Shown one piece after another: positions 8,637 to 16,542 of a DNA stretch of 64,000 nt. Position numbers and translations under genes: made by a program. The DNA comes from Thiohalophilus sp. (GTDB lineage: Bacteria; Pseudomonadota; Gammaproteobacteria; UBA6429; Thiohalophilaceae). The stretch is taken from positions 2,108,001 to 2,172,000 of the forward strand of contig NZ_JAXHLN010000003.1 in NCBI RefSeq assembly GCF_034522235.1, given 5' to 3'. The notes under the pieces were generated by a model. It saw only the letters and a list, made by a program, of their open reading frames with translations, searched no databases and was not told where the DNA came from. The first letter of the stretch is position 1. Every line of letters begins with the position of its first letter.

Positions 8637-9578
8637 TTACTCCCATTCCATTTGCTGATAGACCTGCTGGGCGTTGCGTCCCTTGAGCACGTCGTAATCT
8701 ACAAGATACTCGAAACGGGACTGATCCAGGGTACCGATCCGGGTAATGTCTCCGCCGCTGTCCATGAACGTCCCCACCTTCTCGCGCAGGAAAACCAGAT
8801 AGTCCAGGGTATCCCGGCGCGCGAGGCTCAGGTCGGTGGCCGGACCGTGACCGGGGACCACCACTTTCGGCTCCAACGCCGCCATCGCGTTAAAGGCCTC
8901 GATCCAGCCCTGACTATCGGAATAGGGTAAAACTCCCAACATCCGCTCCACGAACACCACATCGCCGGCAAATACGATACGCTCACCGGGCAGCCAGACA
9001 AGGGTATCGCCGGGGGTATGGGCCGGGCCAACCTTGCGAAGCTCGAAGGTCACGCCGCCAAACGTCAACATGTGTTTGTCGGTGAAGGTCTCATCGGCGT
9101 ACACGGCTTCGGTACCGTCCAATGCCGCTTTGCCCATCAGGTTACCCAGCATAAACATCTGGTCCTGCAGGCGAGCCTTCTGATCGGCCACCGCCGCCGC
9201 ACTGGCGATAATGCGCGCGCCCCGTTCCTTGAAGTAGCCGTTACCCAGCCAGCGGTGATCCTGCCCGCCGGTGTTGATCACGAGCTTCACCGGCTGGTCG
9301 GTAACCTGTTTGATCAGTGTCTTGATGGCGGCCGCACCTTGATAACTGCCGCCGGAATCGATCAGCACCACGCCATCTTTCGTCACCACGAAGCCAAAGG
9401 TGGCGTTGTTACCCAGGTTCTCCGGCGTGCGATTGCCGAAGGGGCCGACGATGGCATAAACGTGATCATTGACCTGCTGCAGGCGCAATGGAGCCTCGTT
9501 GGCCTGTACCCCCGTGCCGCCAAGTGCGAGCAGACAAAACAGCCCGACAACACGCCCCATCCGATTGAAGACTTTCAT
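8637..9578 (-). CDS. Exported metallo-beta-lactamase-fold protein with altered metal motif
   Basis: Protein of 313 aa with a signal peptide (about 1-26) and a metallo-beta-lactamase fold. Later metal ligands of the family are present: His187 (GPAHTPGD), Asp206 (FAGDVVF) and His244 (PGHGP). The signature HxHxDH is not: the equivalent stretch reads NTGGQDHRWLGN (102-113). At least one metal site must therefore be rebuilt or lost. Related exported MBL proteins (SoxH-like) accompany sulfur-oxidation gene sets, and this one is encoded tail to tail with the SoxXA fusion and upstream of neither cytochrome c'. The substrate is unknown. Confidence 0.8.
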   Translation of the reverse strand: MKVFNRMGRVVGLFCLLALGGTGVQANEAPLRLQQVNDHVYAIVGPFGNRTPENLGNNATFGFVVTKDGVVLIDSGGSYQGAAAIKTLIKQVTDQPVKLVINTGGQDHRWLGNGYFKERGARIIASAAAVADQKARLQDQMFMLGNLMGKAALDGTEAVYADETFTDKHMLTFGGVTFELRKVGPAHTPGDTLVWLPGERIVFAGDVVFVERMLGVLPYSDSQGWIEAFNAMAALEPKVVVPGHGPATDLSLARRDTLDYLVFLREKVGTFMDSGGDITRIGTLDQSRFEYLVDYDVLKGRNAQQVYQQMEWE

Positions 9579-9588
9579 ATACTCTCCC

Positions 9589-10086
9589 TCATTGATAACG
9601 AAACGCGCTGTGACAGGCCACGCACGATCGGGTGACCCGCGACAGCGCCGCCAGTGCCGGTTTCACATCATCCTCCACGCCGGCATCTCTGGCCACCACG
9701 GCAAAGCGGCTGGCGGCGCGATGCATCTCGGTACCCAGTTGGCGCATCTTTTCGGGCATGAACTGCCCCACTTCATGGGCGCCGTGCGATTCGAGCGAGG
9801 TCATCCCCAGCCGCTGCTCGGCGATCTCGCCGGCCTGGTCGAACCGGCCCTCGGCCAGGGCCGTCTGAATCTCCTGCAGGCTGAGCAGATGATCGCGCAT
9901 GTTGGCCAGGGTGTGGATACGCATCTGCTGTGGCAAGGTTACCAGCGCACGGTTGTCCGTGACCTCCGCGTCGCCTTCGTGCTGATCATGCATGGTGTGC
10001 TGGTGTGTCGGCTCGGCCCGGGCAGCGAGCATCACGACGGCCAGCAGACCGGCGGCCATCAACCCCCATCGGATTGGTTTGAACAT
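9589..10086 (-). CDS. Cytochrome c'-like monohaem protein 1
   Basis: Periplasmic cytochrome of 165 aa from the ATG at 10086. The longer frame upstream lacks a signal-like start, whereas MFKPIRWGLMAAGLL begins a proper signal peptide. After a His-rich stretch (HQHTMHDQHE) the rest is predicted all-helical and carries a single haem site at the extreme C-terminus (C155-VA-C158-H159), the layout of four-helix-bundle cytochromes c'. Such proteins bind NO or act as small electron carriers. A palindrome, ATGAT-N4-ATCAT, sits about 60 bp upstream of the start. A similar cytochrome is encoded just upstream. Confidence 0.85.
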   Translation of the reverse strand: MFKPIRWGLMAAGLLAVVMLAARAEPTHQHTMHDQHEGDAEVTDNRALVTLPQQMRIHTLANMRDHLLSLQEIQTALAEGRFDQAGEIAEQRLGMTSLESHGAHEVGQFMPEKMRQLGTEMHRAASRFAVVARDAGVEDDVKPALAALSRVTRSCVACHSAFRYQ

Positions 10087-10143
10087 CGGATCCACTCCTG
10101 TCACATTTTCCCGGTATGCTAGCCGGCAGCCGGGACAGCGGGT

Positions 10144-10157
10144 ATGATTCAAATCAT
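10144..10157. promoter_or_regulatory. Candidate Crp/Fnr-type operator, copy 1
   Basis: ATGATTCAAATCAT is a perfect ATGAT-N4-ATCAT palindrome, one substitution per half-site away from the FNR consensus TTGAT-N4-ATCAA. It lies 58-71 bp upstream of the first cytochrome c' start. A second copy is found beside the Crp/Fnr-type gene. Confidence 0.6.
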
Positions 10158-10170
10158 ATATCGCTGCAGT

Positions 10171-10752
10171 TCAGGGTTGGGATTCTGCATTCGTCGAATA
10201 CTGATAGTCCGGGATCCGGCGCTGCGGCACAGGAATCGCATCCGGCAGGCTGACCGGTGCCGGTGTCGTGTACTGCCGTTCGTTTGGCCACTCCACCATT
10301 CGTACCGCCGAATGGCACCCCATGCAGGACTGCACGGCCTCACTCATGCGCCGCAGGACTTGCTGGCGATCGCCCTGTTCGGCAGCCTCGCGGATCGCTG
10401 GCATCTTCTGGCCGTGAAAGTCGGTAGCCATGACGGCGAAGGTCTTGCTTCCGCGGCGCCGGGAAAATTTCTCCGTCTTGTCCGTATAACTCAAATCATT
10501 GGCGATGCGAGCGACTTGCGCCAGGTCATCCCGGGACAGGGCATCCAGCATGCGGCCCAGCGCGCCCAGATTATCCTGGTTCATTTTGTGCAGCAGCTTG
10601 TCCCTTGTGGTGAACGGGATGGGCAGCAGTTCACGCGTATCCCCGGGCATTGCCGCACCGGGTTTTGCCGCCGTCTCCGCCGCGGCCGGGTATCCCGTGA
10701 TAATCGCTGCCGCCAGGGTCAACACTACCAATTCCGCGAATCTCAGCTTCAT
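10171..10752 (-). CDS. Cytochrome c'-like monohaem protein 2
   Basis: Second small periplasmic cytochrome, 193 aa from the ATG at 10752 (MKLRFAELVVLTLAAAI, signal peptide). The mature part is helical with one haem site, C143-MG-C146-H147, followed by a proline-rich C-terminal tail of about 45 residues that the first copy lacks. The order haem site, then SAVRM, parallels SAFRY in the neighbour, so the two are probably ancient duplicates. It is transcribed toward the first cytochrome c' gene, with 84 bp between them, and away from the Crp/Fnr-type gene. The shared spacer holds an ATGAT-N4-ATCAT palindrome. Confidence 0.82.
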   Translation of the reverse strand: MKLRFAELVVLTLAAAIITGYPAAAETAAKPGAAMPGDTRELLPIPFTTRDKLLHKMNQDNLGALGRMLDALSRDDLAQVARIANDLSYTDKTEKFSRRRGSKTFAVMATDFHGQKMPAIREAAEQGDRQQVLRRMSEAVQSCMGCHSAVRMVEWPNERQYTTPAPVSLPDAIPVPQRRIPDYQYSTNAESQP

Positions 10753-10828
10753 AATACCTATCCTCTTGTGGCAGTTACGACGCACCTGATCGACTAAAAT
10801 ACCGTCTCATGGCCGCGTATGTATGTGT

Positions 10829-10842
10829 ATGATTATAATCAT
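10829..10842. promoter_or_regulatory. Candidate Crp/Fnr-type operator, copy 2
   Basis: ATGATTATAATCAT, a perfect palindrome of the form ATGAT-N4-ATCAT, lies in the divergent spacer. It is 77 bp upstream of the second cytochrome c' start and 44 bp upstream of the regulator start. It has the same half-sites as copy 1 with a different centre, as expected for an operator rather than a simple repeat. Autoregulation of the regulator is likely. Confidence 0.62.
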
Positions 10843-10886
10843 ATTCGACTTTCTACACTGGAATACCGCGACAAACAAAGCACCCC

Positions 10887-11504
10887 ATGGCTATAGACTG
10901 GAAAACCATCGACCCGCAACACCCGGCGTTGTCGGCCATCCCCGTTGTATTGCGGAATGCTGCCCGGCTGGATCAGTTTGCCCGCGGGCAAACGCTTTAC
11001 CATCAGGGTGACAAACCCCGCTTCATACTGTTCGTATTACGTGGCGAGCTCCGCCTGCTGCGGCGCAGCGCCGGTGGTGAGGAAATCATCCTGCAACGTT
11101 CACGGGGTGGTTTTATCGCCGAGGCGAGCCTGGACGCCCGACATTACCACTGCGACGTGGTTGCCGCCGATGATGGCGCACTGCTGGCCTTTCCCCGCAA
11201 GGCATTTGCCGACGCACTGCAAAACGACGCCGCCTTCAACCGCGCCTGGATCACGCTGCTGGCATCCGAGGTGCGCCGCCAGCGCGCCCGCGCCGAGCGG
11301 CTCTGTCTCAACAGCGCCGCCGAACGCATCCTGCATTACCTGGAAACCGAGGGCGACAACGGCATAGTGACTTTAAGTATGTCACGCAAGGCCTGGGCCG
11401 CCGAGCTGGGACTCTCCCATGAATCGCTTTACCGGACTCTGCGCCGGATGCAGGATGAGGGGATAGTACAGATTGACGGGGCAACCCTCTGTCCTGGGAA
11501 ATAG
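10887..11504 (+). CDS. Crp/Fnr-family transcriptional regulator
   Basis: Regulator of 205 aa: an N-terminal cyclic-nucleotide-binding-like beta-roll (about 20-120), a dimer helix, and a C-terminal winged helix. The recognition helix reads LSHESLYRTLRRM, keeping the Glu and Arg that contact TGA-type half-sites in CRP and FNR. There is no N-terminal cysteine cluster, so it is not an Fe-S FNR; it may sense a redox state, haem or a small ligand by another route. Two ATGAT-N4-ATCAT palindromes flank it, upstream of both cytochrome c' genes. The RQC-like gene follows after 30 bp and is probably in the same transcript. Confidence 0.88.
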   Translation: MAIDWKTIDPQHPALSAIPVVLRNAARLDQFARGQTLYHQGDKPRFILFVLRGELRLLRRSAGGEEIILQRSRGGFIAEASLDARHYHCDVVAADDGALLAFPRKAFADALQNDAAFNRAWITLLASEVRRQRARAERLCLNSAAERILHYLETEGDNGIVTLSMSRKAWAAELGLSHESLYRTLRRMQDEGIVQIDGATLCPGK

Positions 11505-11534
11505 GCAGCATCAATCGACTACAACACGACGCTC

Positions 11535-12107
11535 ATGAGCCGAAATAAACGACGCTTTCCCGTCACGCTGGACGCAAGGGGTGTCCAGTCATTGGCGCAA
11601 GATGAAATCGTCCTCATTCTGCGCGGCGCGGATGAGCTTATCATGCGCGGCGGACGCACCCTGCTGGCCAAGGTGCTCAAGGGATCGCGCGAGAAAAAAC
11701 TCATCGAGCTGGAACTGGACCACTCCCCCGCCTACGGCGCGCTGGCCAGGCTAACGATGGATGATATTCTCACTCGCATCGACTGGCTCATCCTCAATGA
11801 CTATCTCGCCATCCAGTACGACGGCCGCCTGCCACTGCTGGTCTACACCGCCCGTGGCTGGGCAATCGAGCGGGAGACTTACACCGCTGAAATGCTCGCA
11901 AGGGTCGATGCCCTCATCACCGTTACCGACACCCCGCCCGATCTCACCTGGCTCAACGACATCAACCGCGAGGTGGTGCTGTCGCTGCTGGCGCGTATCG
12001 AGTCAAGCGGCGATCCCCGTTATCTTCCCGCGCTGGAGGCGTGGTCAAGGAATACCTATAAAAAGATCCGCCAGAGGATTCGCTCGGTGATAGAAAAGCT
12101 TTCATAA
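11535..12107 (+). CDS. Stand-alone RQC-like DNA-binding protein
   Basis: Cytosolic protein of 190 aa. The central part (ELIMRGGRTLLAKVLKGSREK, then YGALARLTMDDILTRIDWLI and GRLPLLVYTARGW) follows the pattern of the RQC winged helix found at the end of RecQ helicases, here without any helicase domain. It matches what databases call RQC-minor proteins, often seen in accessory or conflict-related loci. It lies 30 bp behind the Crp/Fnr-type regulator in the same direction. Function unknown; binding to branched or distorted DNA is the likely activity by family analogy. Confidence 0.65.
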   Translation: MSRNKRRFPVTLDARGVQSLAQDEIVLILRGADELIMRGGRTLLAKVLKGSREKKLIELELDHSPAYGALARLTMDDILTRIDWLILNDYLAIQYDGRLPLLVYTARGWAIERETYTAEMLARVDALITVTDTPPDLTWLNDINREVVLSLLARIESSGDPRYLPALEAWSRNTYKKIRQRIRSVIEKLS

Positions 12108-12152
12108 ACCACAACGCGGAAGAAGCCTTCTTTTGTCGGGCCACGCATTGTG

Positions 12153-13121
12153 TCAGGAAACAAAAAAGGCGGCGATATAGCGTCCGGCGATCAGTAGCAT
12201 GAAGACGCCCAGCATCAGCTTGAGGGCGGATTGGGGGATGTATTTCTGCGCCCGAGCGCCAAGGTACATGCCGGCGAGGCCCCCGAGGCCGAACAGCACG
12301 CCCAGCGCCCAGTCAGGCTGGGTGGATAGTCCCGCCGGTGCAGGCAACACGCTGTAAAACAACACCCCGAATACCGAGGTCAGCAAGGTAGCCGCCAGCG
12401 CCGCACCGGCCACCGTGTACACCGGCAAGCCGAACAGGGTAATGCAAAACGGCGCGATGATCGCCCCGCCGCCGATGCCATAAATGCCGCCGATGATGCC
12501 GACCACGAAGGCCAGCAATACCATCGCGGGGACACTAAATGAAAAGGACTGATCCTGATAACGGAAACACACCCGCGCAGGTGAAACCGCCAGGGTCTTC
12601 ATTGCCATTGCCGGCCCGGCAGACCGTGCCGGGCTGCCGTTACTGACACCAGCACGGACCCGGCGCCAGGACATGAGGTCCGCGAAGACACGGTAGGCGA
12701 TATACAGCAGCACGCCGCCGACAAACAGCTTGAACGCCACCGGATCGGGCAGGTAGCGGACACGCACAACATAGCCGATGGCGATCCCGGGCAGGGTGCC
12801 GAGGGCGATTGCCGCCGTCAGCGACCAGAGCACGCGCCCTTCGCGCAGATAGCGGTACACACCACCGGGGATGGCAACCAGGTTGAACACCATATTCGTA
12901 GCGCTGACCGAGGGGGCGGTGTAATGCAGCACACTCATCTGAAACGGCAGCAGCAAAAAGGCCCCGGAAATGCCCACCATGGAGGTGAAAAAGCTGATGA
13001 CAAACGCCACCAACGGCGGCAGCCACAGTGCAGTCTGCACACCGGAGACGGGAAAGGTATAGATCAGGCTGTCGATAGCATCACTCCTTGCTCGATCGGC
13101 TTGCACTGAATACCAGCGCAA
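12153..13121 (-). CDS. TauE/SafE-family permease (sulfite exporter-like) 1
   Basis: Integral membrane protein of up to 322 aa with about eight hydrophobic helices and the two-fold repeat of the TSUP family. Each half begins with a glycine-rich segment (FFTSMVGISGAFLLLPF in the first half, VGIIGGIYGIGGGAIIAPF in the second). Family members export sulfite, sulfoacetate or other sulfur anions. Encoded next to the sulfur island, it could remove sulfite. A hydrophilic loop of about 40 residues separates the halves. The first 25 residues are uncertain because a later start is possible. Confidence 0.85.
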   Translation of the reverse strand: MRWYSVQADRARSDAIDSLIYTFPVSGVQTALWLPPLVAFVISFFTSMVGISGAFLLLPFQMSVLHYTAPSVSATNMVFNLVAIPGGVYRYLREGRVLWSLTAAIALGTLPGIAIGYVVRVRYLPDPVAFKLFVGGVLLYIAYRVFADLMSWRRVRAGVSNGSPARSAGPAMAMKTLAVSPARVCFRYQDQSFSFSVPAMVLLAFVVGIIGGIYGIGGGAIIAPFCITLFGLPVYTVAGAALAATLLTSVFGVLFYSVLPAPAGLSTQPDWALGVLFGLGGLAGMYLGARAQKYIPQSALKLMLGVFMLLIAGRYIAAFFVS

Positions 13122-13183
13122 AAGCCCGCACTGGATTGCGGCAAGCCGGGATTGTTGAACAGCGCGGCTTCGCCGAGGCCGGC

Positions 13184-14461
13184 TCAGAAAAAATAACGCA
13201 ACCGCAACTCCGCCCGCCAGTCATTGGGCCGTTCGCCGACGTCGGTATCACGCCCGCCGCCGAGCAGGGCCAGGCGCCCGCGCAGTTCCAGATTGGTGAT
13301 GCCGGAGTAGCTGACTTCGGGGATCAGGGTATAGCTGCTGTCGTGCAGGTTGATGATCGAGGTGGCGCCGGCGTTCCAGTACAGGGCTTCGAAGGGCTCT
13401 TTTTGTGACACCTTTATATATAAATAATCGCGCATGGGCTGGGGTGTGCCGTAACCTGCCTGGCGCGCGGCCAGCGCGGCGGGGCGCAGGGCGGGCGTGG
13501 TCGGCGTCGCGCGTGCCAGATCATAGAAGCGCTGCATCTCGTCCCGGGTGTAACCGGCGCCGTTGTGGTAGACCTCGGCGATCCAGGTGGTCTCGGCCGC
13601 GGTGAGATAACGCAGGCCGAGCAGCCAGTCAAAGGCTTCGGTCTCGCGCGTCACCAGGGTGTTGCCGGCATCGAGCACGGATTGGGTCCGATCGCCGAAC
13701 CAGGCCAGCTCGCCGTGGATCTCGAAGTTGGTGGTAAGGTTGCGGGCGAAGTCGACTCCGAACGCATCGGCTCGACTGTCACCGCTGCGCAGCAGGATAT
13801 CGATGTCGGTATCGCGGTAGAGCAGGTAGAGACGTGCCGCGAAATTGGTGTCTTTCTCGCTGCCGAAGTCGTCATTGATATCATCACTGACCGGGACGAT
13901 CACCGGTGTGAACGAGACGGTCTGCAGCGGCCCGTCGAAACTGCGCACATACTCGGCGGAGGCCAGCACAAAACCCTCGCGCGACAGCTCCGGATCGGTG
14001 GCGTCCTTGGGCCGCTCGAGGAAGCCGACGGGATTGAAGGCGTAGCCCTTGCCCCAGCGCAGTGCGCGCTTGCCGGCCAGCAGCGTCCAGCGTTCGCCGG
14101 GATCAGCATCAACGTAGAGTTCGTAGAAGCGCGTGTCGTGGCGGTTGCCGGTGTACTCGTCGAGGGTCTCGCCGTGCCACAGGGTGTTGAGGCTCGCGCT
14201 GTCCCAGCGGTACTTGCCGGTCAGTTCCAGTACGCCGCGATAGCGTTGATAACTGTCCGGGGCGCCGTCGGGAAAACTCAGGGCACTGAGCGCGGCATCT
14301 CTGTCGACCTCGATGTGCTCGGCACTGCCCTGCAGGTAGCCGCCGAACTCGTACGCTTTTTTCCCGTACTGGCTGAGATCGAAACTGAACTCGTCGGCGG
14401 CCGATACGTTCATGGCCGGCATCGCCGCGATCCAGAACGCCAACCACGCCCCTCTCAGCAT
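13184..14461 (-). CDS. Outer-membrane beta-barrel protein of ABC/LolA-like operon
   Basis: Predicted outer-membrane barrel of 425 aa with a signal peptide (about 1-21, MNVSA then ADEF) and a final strand WRAELRLRYFF ending in Phe. Motifs such as LLAGKRALRWGKGYAFNPVG recall the alginate-export/DUF1302-type barrels that travel with RND or ABC exporters and LolA-like proteins. It is the last gene of a four-gene operon (ATPase, permease, LolA-like, barrel), starting 8 bp after the LolA-like stop. It probably forms the outer-membrane end of that system. The substrate is unknown. Confidence 0.82.
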   Translation of the reverse strand: MLRGAWLAFWIAAMPAMNVSAADEFSFDLSQYGKKAYEFGGYLQGSAEHIEVDRDAALSALSFPDGAPDSYQRYRGVLELTGKYRWDSASLNTLWHGETLDEYTGNRHDTRFYELYVDADPGERWTLLAGKRALRWGKGYAFNPVGFLERPKDATDPELSREGFVLASAEYVRSFDGPLQTVSFTPVIVPVSDDINDDFGSEKDTNFAARLYLLYRDTDIDILLRSGDSRADAFGVDFARNLTTNFEIHGELAWFGDRTQSVLDAGNTLVTRETEAFDWLLGLRYLTAAETTWIAEVYHNGAGYTRDEMQRFYDLARATPTTPALRPAALAARQAGYGTPQPMRDYLYIKVSQKEPFEALYWNAGATSIINLHDSSYTLIPEVSYSGITNLELRGRLALLGGGRDTDVGERPNDWRAELRLRYFF

Positions 14462-14468
14462 AAGCGCT

Positions 14469-15218
14469 TCATTGACGCAGCTCGCCCACCCGTGGCAGGT
14501 AATCGAGGGTGAACACCTCGTCGGCGAATTCGCGCGGGCGGATCCCGTCGAACAGCATCACCGATTGATAGCCTTTGTATAACGGGCTGTCGGTGATCAG
14601 TTTCGCCGGGCGCACGATGCCGTGGCCAAAGTCCTTGATGTCGCTGTAGTGCAGGGTCTTGATCAGCAGCCCGCTGGCGGCGTAGGCCTCGATGGTCAGC
14701 GGCACGCGGGTCTGTTTGTCCACCCACATCTTCAGCCGGTCGTAGGCCACCGCCGGGCCGCGCGCCTTGAGTTCGAGAATGTACCGGCCGTCTTCCTCGC
14801 CGGCGGCGCTGGCAGTGTACTCGTCGCTGAAGTCCAGGCGCATGATATCAGCGTTGTTGAACACGCCGCCCACCACCGATTGCAGACTGGTGATCCGGAT
14901 CGGCTTGCCCACGTTGGGAATGTACAGCCACAGGTTATCGCCCAGGCGCAGGGTACTGCGGCCCTTCTCGCTGGGCGGATCGAGAAACAGCGCGACCATC
15001 TTGTCCGTGCCCTTTTTCACCGTGTAGAGCACAAACTCCTTGCGCTTGCCATCGGGCTCGATGTTGATCAGCTTGCGGTACATTTCATAGGACGCCGGCG
15101 CCATGCGTTCGTCGACTTCCTTGAGGATGGCGGTAGCGTCGAACCCGGCATGCGCGGGTACCGCCATTGCCAGAGACATGAACAGAATAACAAATTGCAT
15201 TCCCGATAGACGTTTCAT
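14469..15218 (-). CDS. LolA-like outer-membrane lipoprotein-sorting protein
   Basis: Periplasmic protein of 249 aa from the ATG at 15218, which starts a signal peptide (MKRLSGMQFVILF). The longer frame upstream is only a translation of a 7-bp repeat array and is not used here. It has the LolA/VioE-like half-barrel fold family signature seen in proteins annotated as outer membrane lipoprotein-sorting protein (GDNLWLYIPNVGKPIRI, RYILELKA, then DYLPRVGELRQ at the end). It should carry a lipid or lipoprotein across the periplasm between the MacB-type permease and the barrel. Confidence 0.82.
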   Translation of the reverse strand: MKRLSGMQFVILFMSLAMAVPAHAGFDATAILKEVDERMAPASYEMYRKLINIEPDGKRKEFVLYTVKKGTDKMVALFLDPPSEKGRSTLRLGDNLWLYIPNVGKPIRITSLQSVVGGVFNNADIMRLDFSDEYTASAAGEEDGRYILELKARGPAVAYDRLKMWVDKQTRVPLTIEAYAASGLLIKTLHYSDIKDFGHGIVRPAKLITDSPLYKGYQSVMLFDGIRPREFADEVFTLDYLPRVGELRQ

Positions 15219-15251
15219 TCGACACCTGTTCGATGATAAATCACTGTGCGG

Positions 15252-15297
15252 TTCCTCCCTCGAACCTCGAACCTCGTTCCTCGTCCCTCGCCCCTGT
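15252..15297. repeat. Heptamer array, CTCGAAC/CTCGTCC family
   Basis: Six consecutive degenerate 7-bp units starting CTCGAAC, CTCGAAC, CTCGTTC, CTCGTCC and CTCGCCC, between the permease stop and the LolA-like start. Translated, it gives meaningless repeats, which explains the spurious N-terminal extension of the LolA-like frame. Confidence 0.85.
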
Positions 15298-15300
15298 TCT

Positions 15301-16542
15301 TTATACATGGCGTAAAGCCGTAATGGGATCCATGCGCGCTGCTTTCCAGGCCGGTTGCAGGCTGGCGATGACCGCCACCAGGATCACGATGGCGCCGATC
15401 CACAATACCTCGCTCAGCGCGATCGCCGGCGCCAGTTCGATCACCTGGCGACCGAAATTGAAACTCACCGGCCACAGGTTGAGCACCCAGACCAGCAACA
15501 GGCTCAGCACGGTACCGATCACCGTACCCACCAGCCCGAGCAGCAGGCCCTCGGCGACGAACAGGCCGAGGATACGCCTCGGCGGCGTGCCGATGGCGGC
15601 GATGGTCCCGATCTCGCGGATGCGTTCGTAGACTGCCATGATCATCACGTTCATGATGGCGATAAGCACGATGCCCACCAGCATGATGCGAATGAACAGA
15701 TCCAGCAGATCGATCATGCGCGCGATGTTGGCGAACGGTGAGAGCTGATCCCAGCTGTGCACGTCCAGCATCGCCTCGCCTTTGGGATTTTTAATCTCAG
15801 CCAGGGCCTTGCGCAGTTGTGCCGCGACCTGCTCTACCCTGTCGATGTCCTTCAGACGCACAGCGATCTCGTTGACTTCATAATCGGTAATGCGCAGCAG
15901 CGTGCGCGCATCGTCCATGTGCAGATAACCGTCGCGCCCGCCGGGGCCGGTGACCGCCTCGAGTATACCCTGCACCTCGAAGGTCTGGCCGTTGACCGAG
16001 CCGTCGACGTTGGTCGCCACCAGTACCACGGTGTCACCCGGTTTGATCTTCATGCCCTTCGCCAGCAATTCCGGGATCAGCAGCTTGCCCGGCTCGATCA
16101 GTCCGTTGGCCAGCGTGCCGTCCACCAGCCGTTCGGCCAGCGCCGGCATGGCGGCGGCCTCGCGCTGCGGCACGATGCCGTTGAGGCGAATACTGGTGGT
16201 CTCGGTGAAGTTGCTGAACATGGCGCCGAACTTGAGCCGCGGCGAGATCGCCTCGACCTCGGGCATGTCCAGCGCCTGTTCGATCTTCGCCAGCGCGGCG
16301 GGCTTGATGTTGAGATTCAGCGGCAGGTTCTCGATGGAGGCGACATAGCCCTTGCGGTGCACCTGCAGGTGGCCGAGCATCGAGTCGGTAATCTGCCCCA
16401 CCATGATGTTCTTGAACGAGCCGGACACCGCGACGAACGACAGCACCGCAACAATGCCCAGGATGATCAACCCCGAGGTCAGCAGCGTGCGCCGCCAGTA
16501 ACGGGCCAGGTTGCGCGCAGCGAGTTTGAAGATGCGGATCAT
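15301..16542 (-). CDS. FtsX/MacB-type ABC transporter permease
   Basis: Permease of 413 aa: one N-terminal membrane helix (about 18-40), a periplasmic domain of about 240 residues resembling the MacB/LolC core, then three C-terminal helices of the FtsX domain (VLIAIMNVMIMAVYERIREIG marks the coupling loop). Such permeases do mechanotransmission, extracting lipids or lipoproteins from the inner membrane. Its ATG overlaps the ATPase stop by 4 bp (ATGA), so the two subunits are co-translated. A LolA-like protein and a barrel follow in the operon, suggesting delivery to the outer membrane. Confidence 0.9.
   Translation of the reverse strand: MIRIFKLAARNLARYWRRTLLTSGLIILGIVAVLSFVAVSGSFKNIMVGQITDSMLGHLQVHRKGYVASIENLPLNLNIKPAALAKIEQALDMPEVEAISPRLKFGAMFSNFTETTSIRLNGIVPQREAAAMPALAERLVDGTLANGLIEPGKLLIPELLAKGMKIKPGDTVVLVATNVDGSVNGQTFEVQGILEAVTGPGGRDGYLHMDDARTLLRITDYEVNEIAVRLKDIDRVEQVAAQLRKALAEIKNPKGEAMLDVHSWDQLSPFANIARMIDLLDLFIRIMLVGIVLIAIMNVMIMAVYERIREIGTIAAIGTPPRRILGLFVAEGLLLGLVGTVIGTVLSLLLVWVLNLWPVSFNFGRQVIELAPAIALSEVLWIGAIVILVAVIASLQPAWKAARMDPITALRHV

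Noticed and set aside
15219-15308. 30-codon N-terminal extension of the LolA-like protein
   Set aside because: It consists of heptamer-repeat translation, and a proper signal peptide begins at the ATG at 15218.
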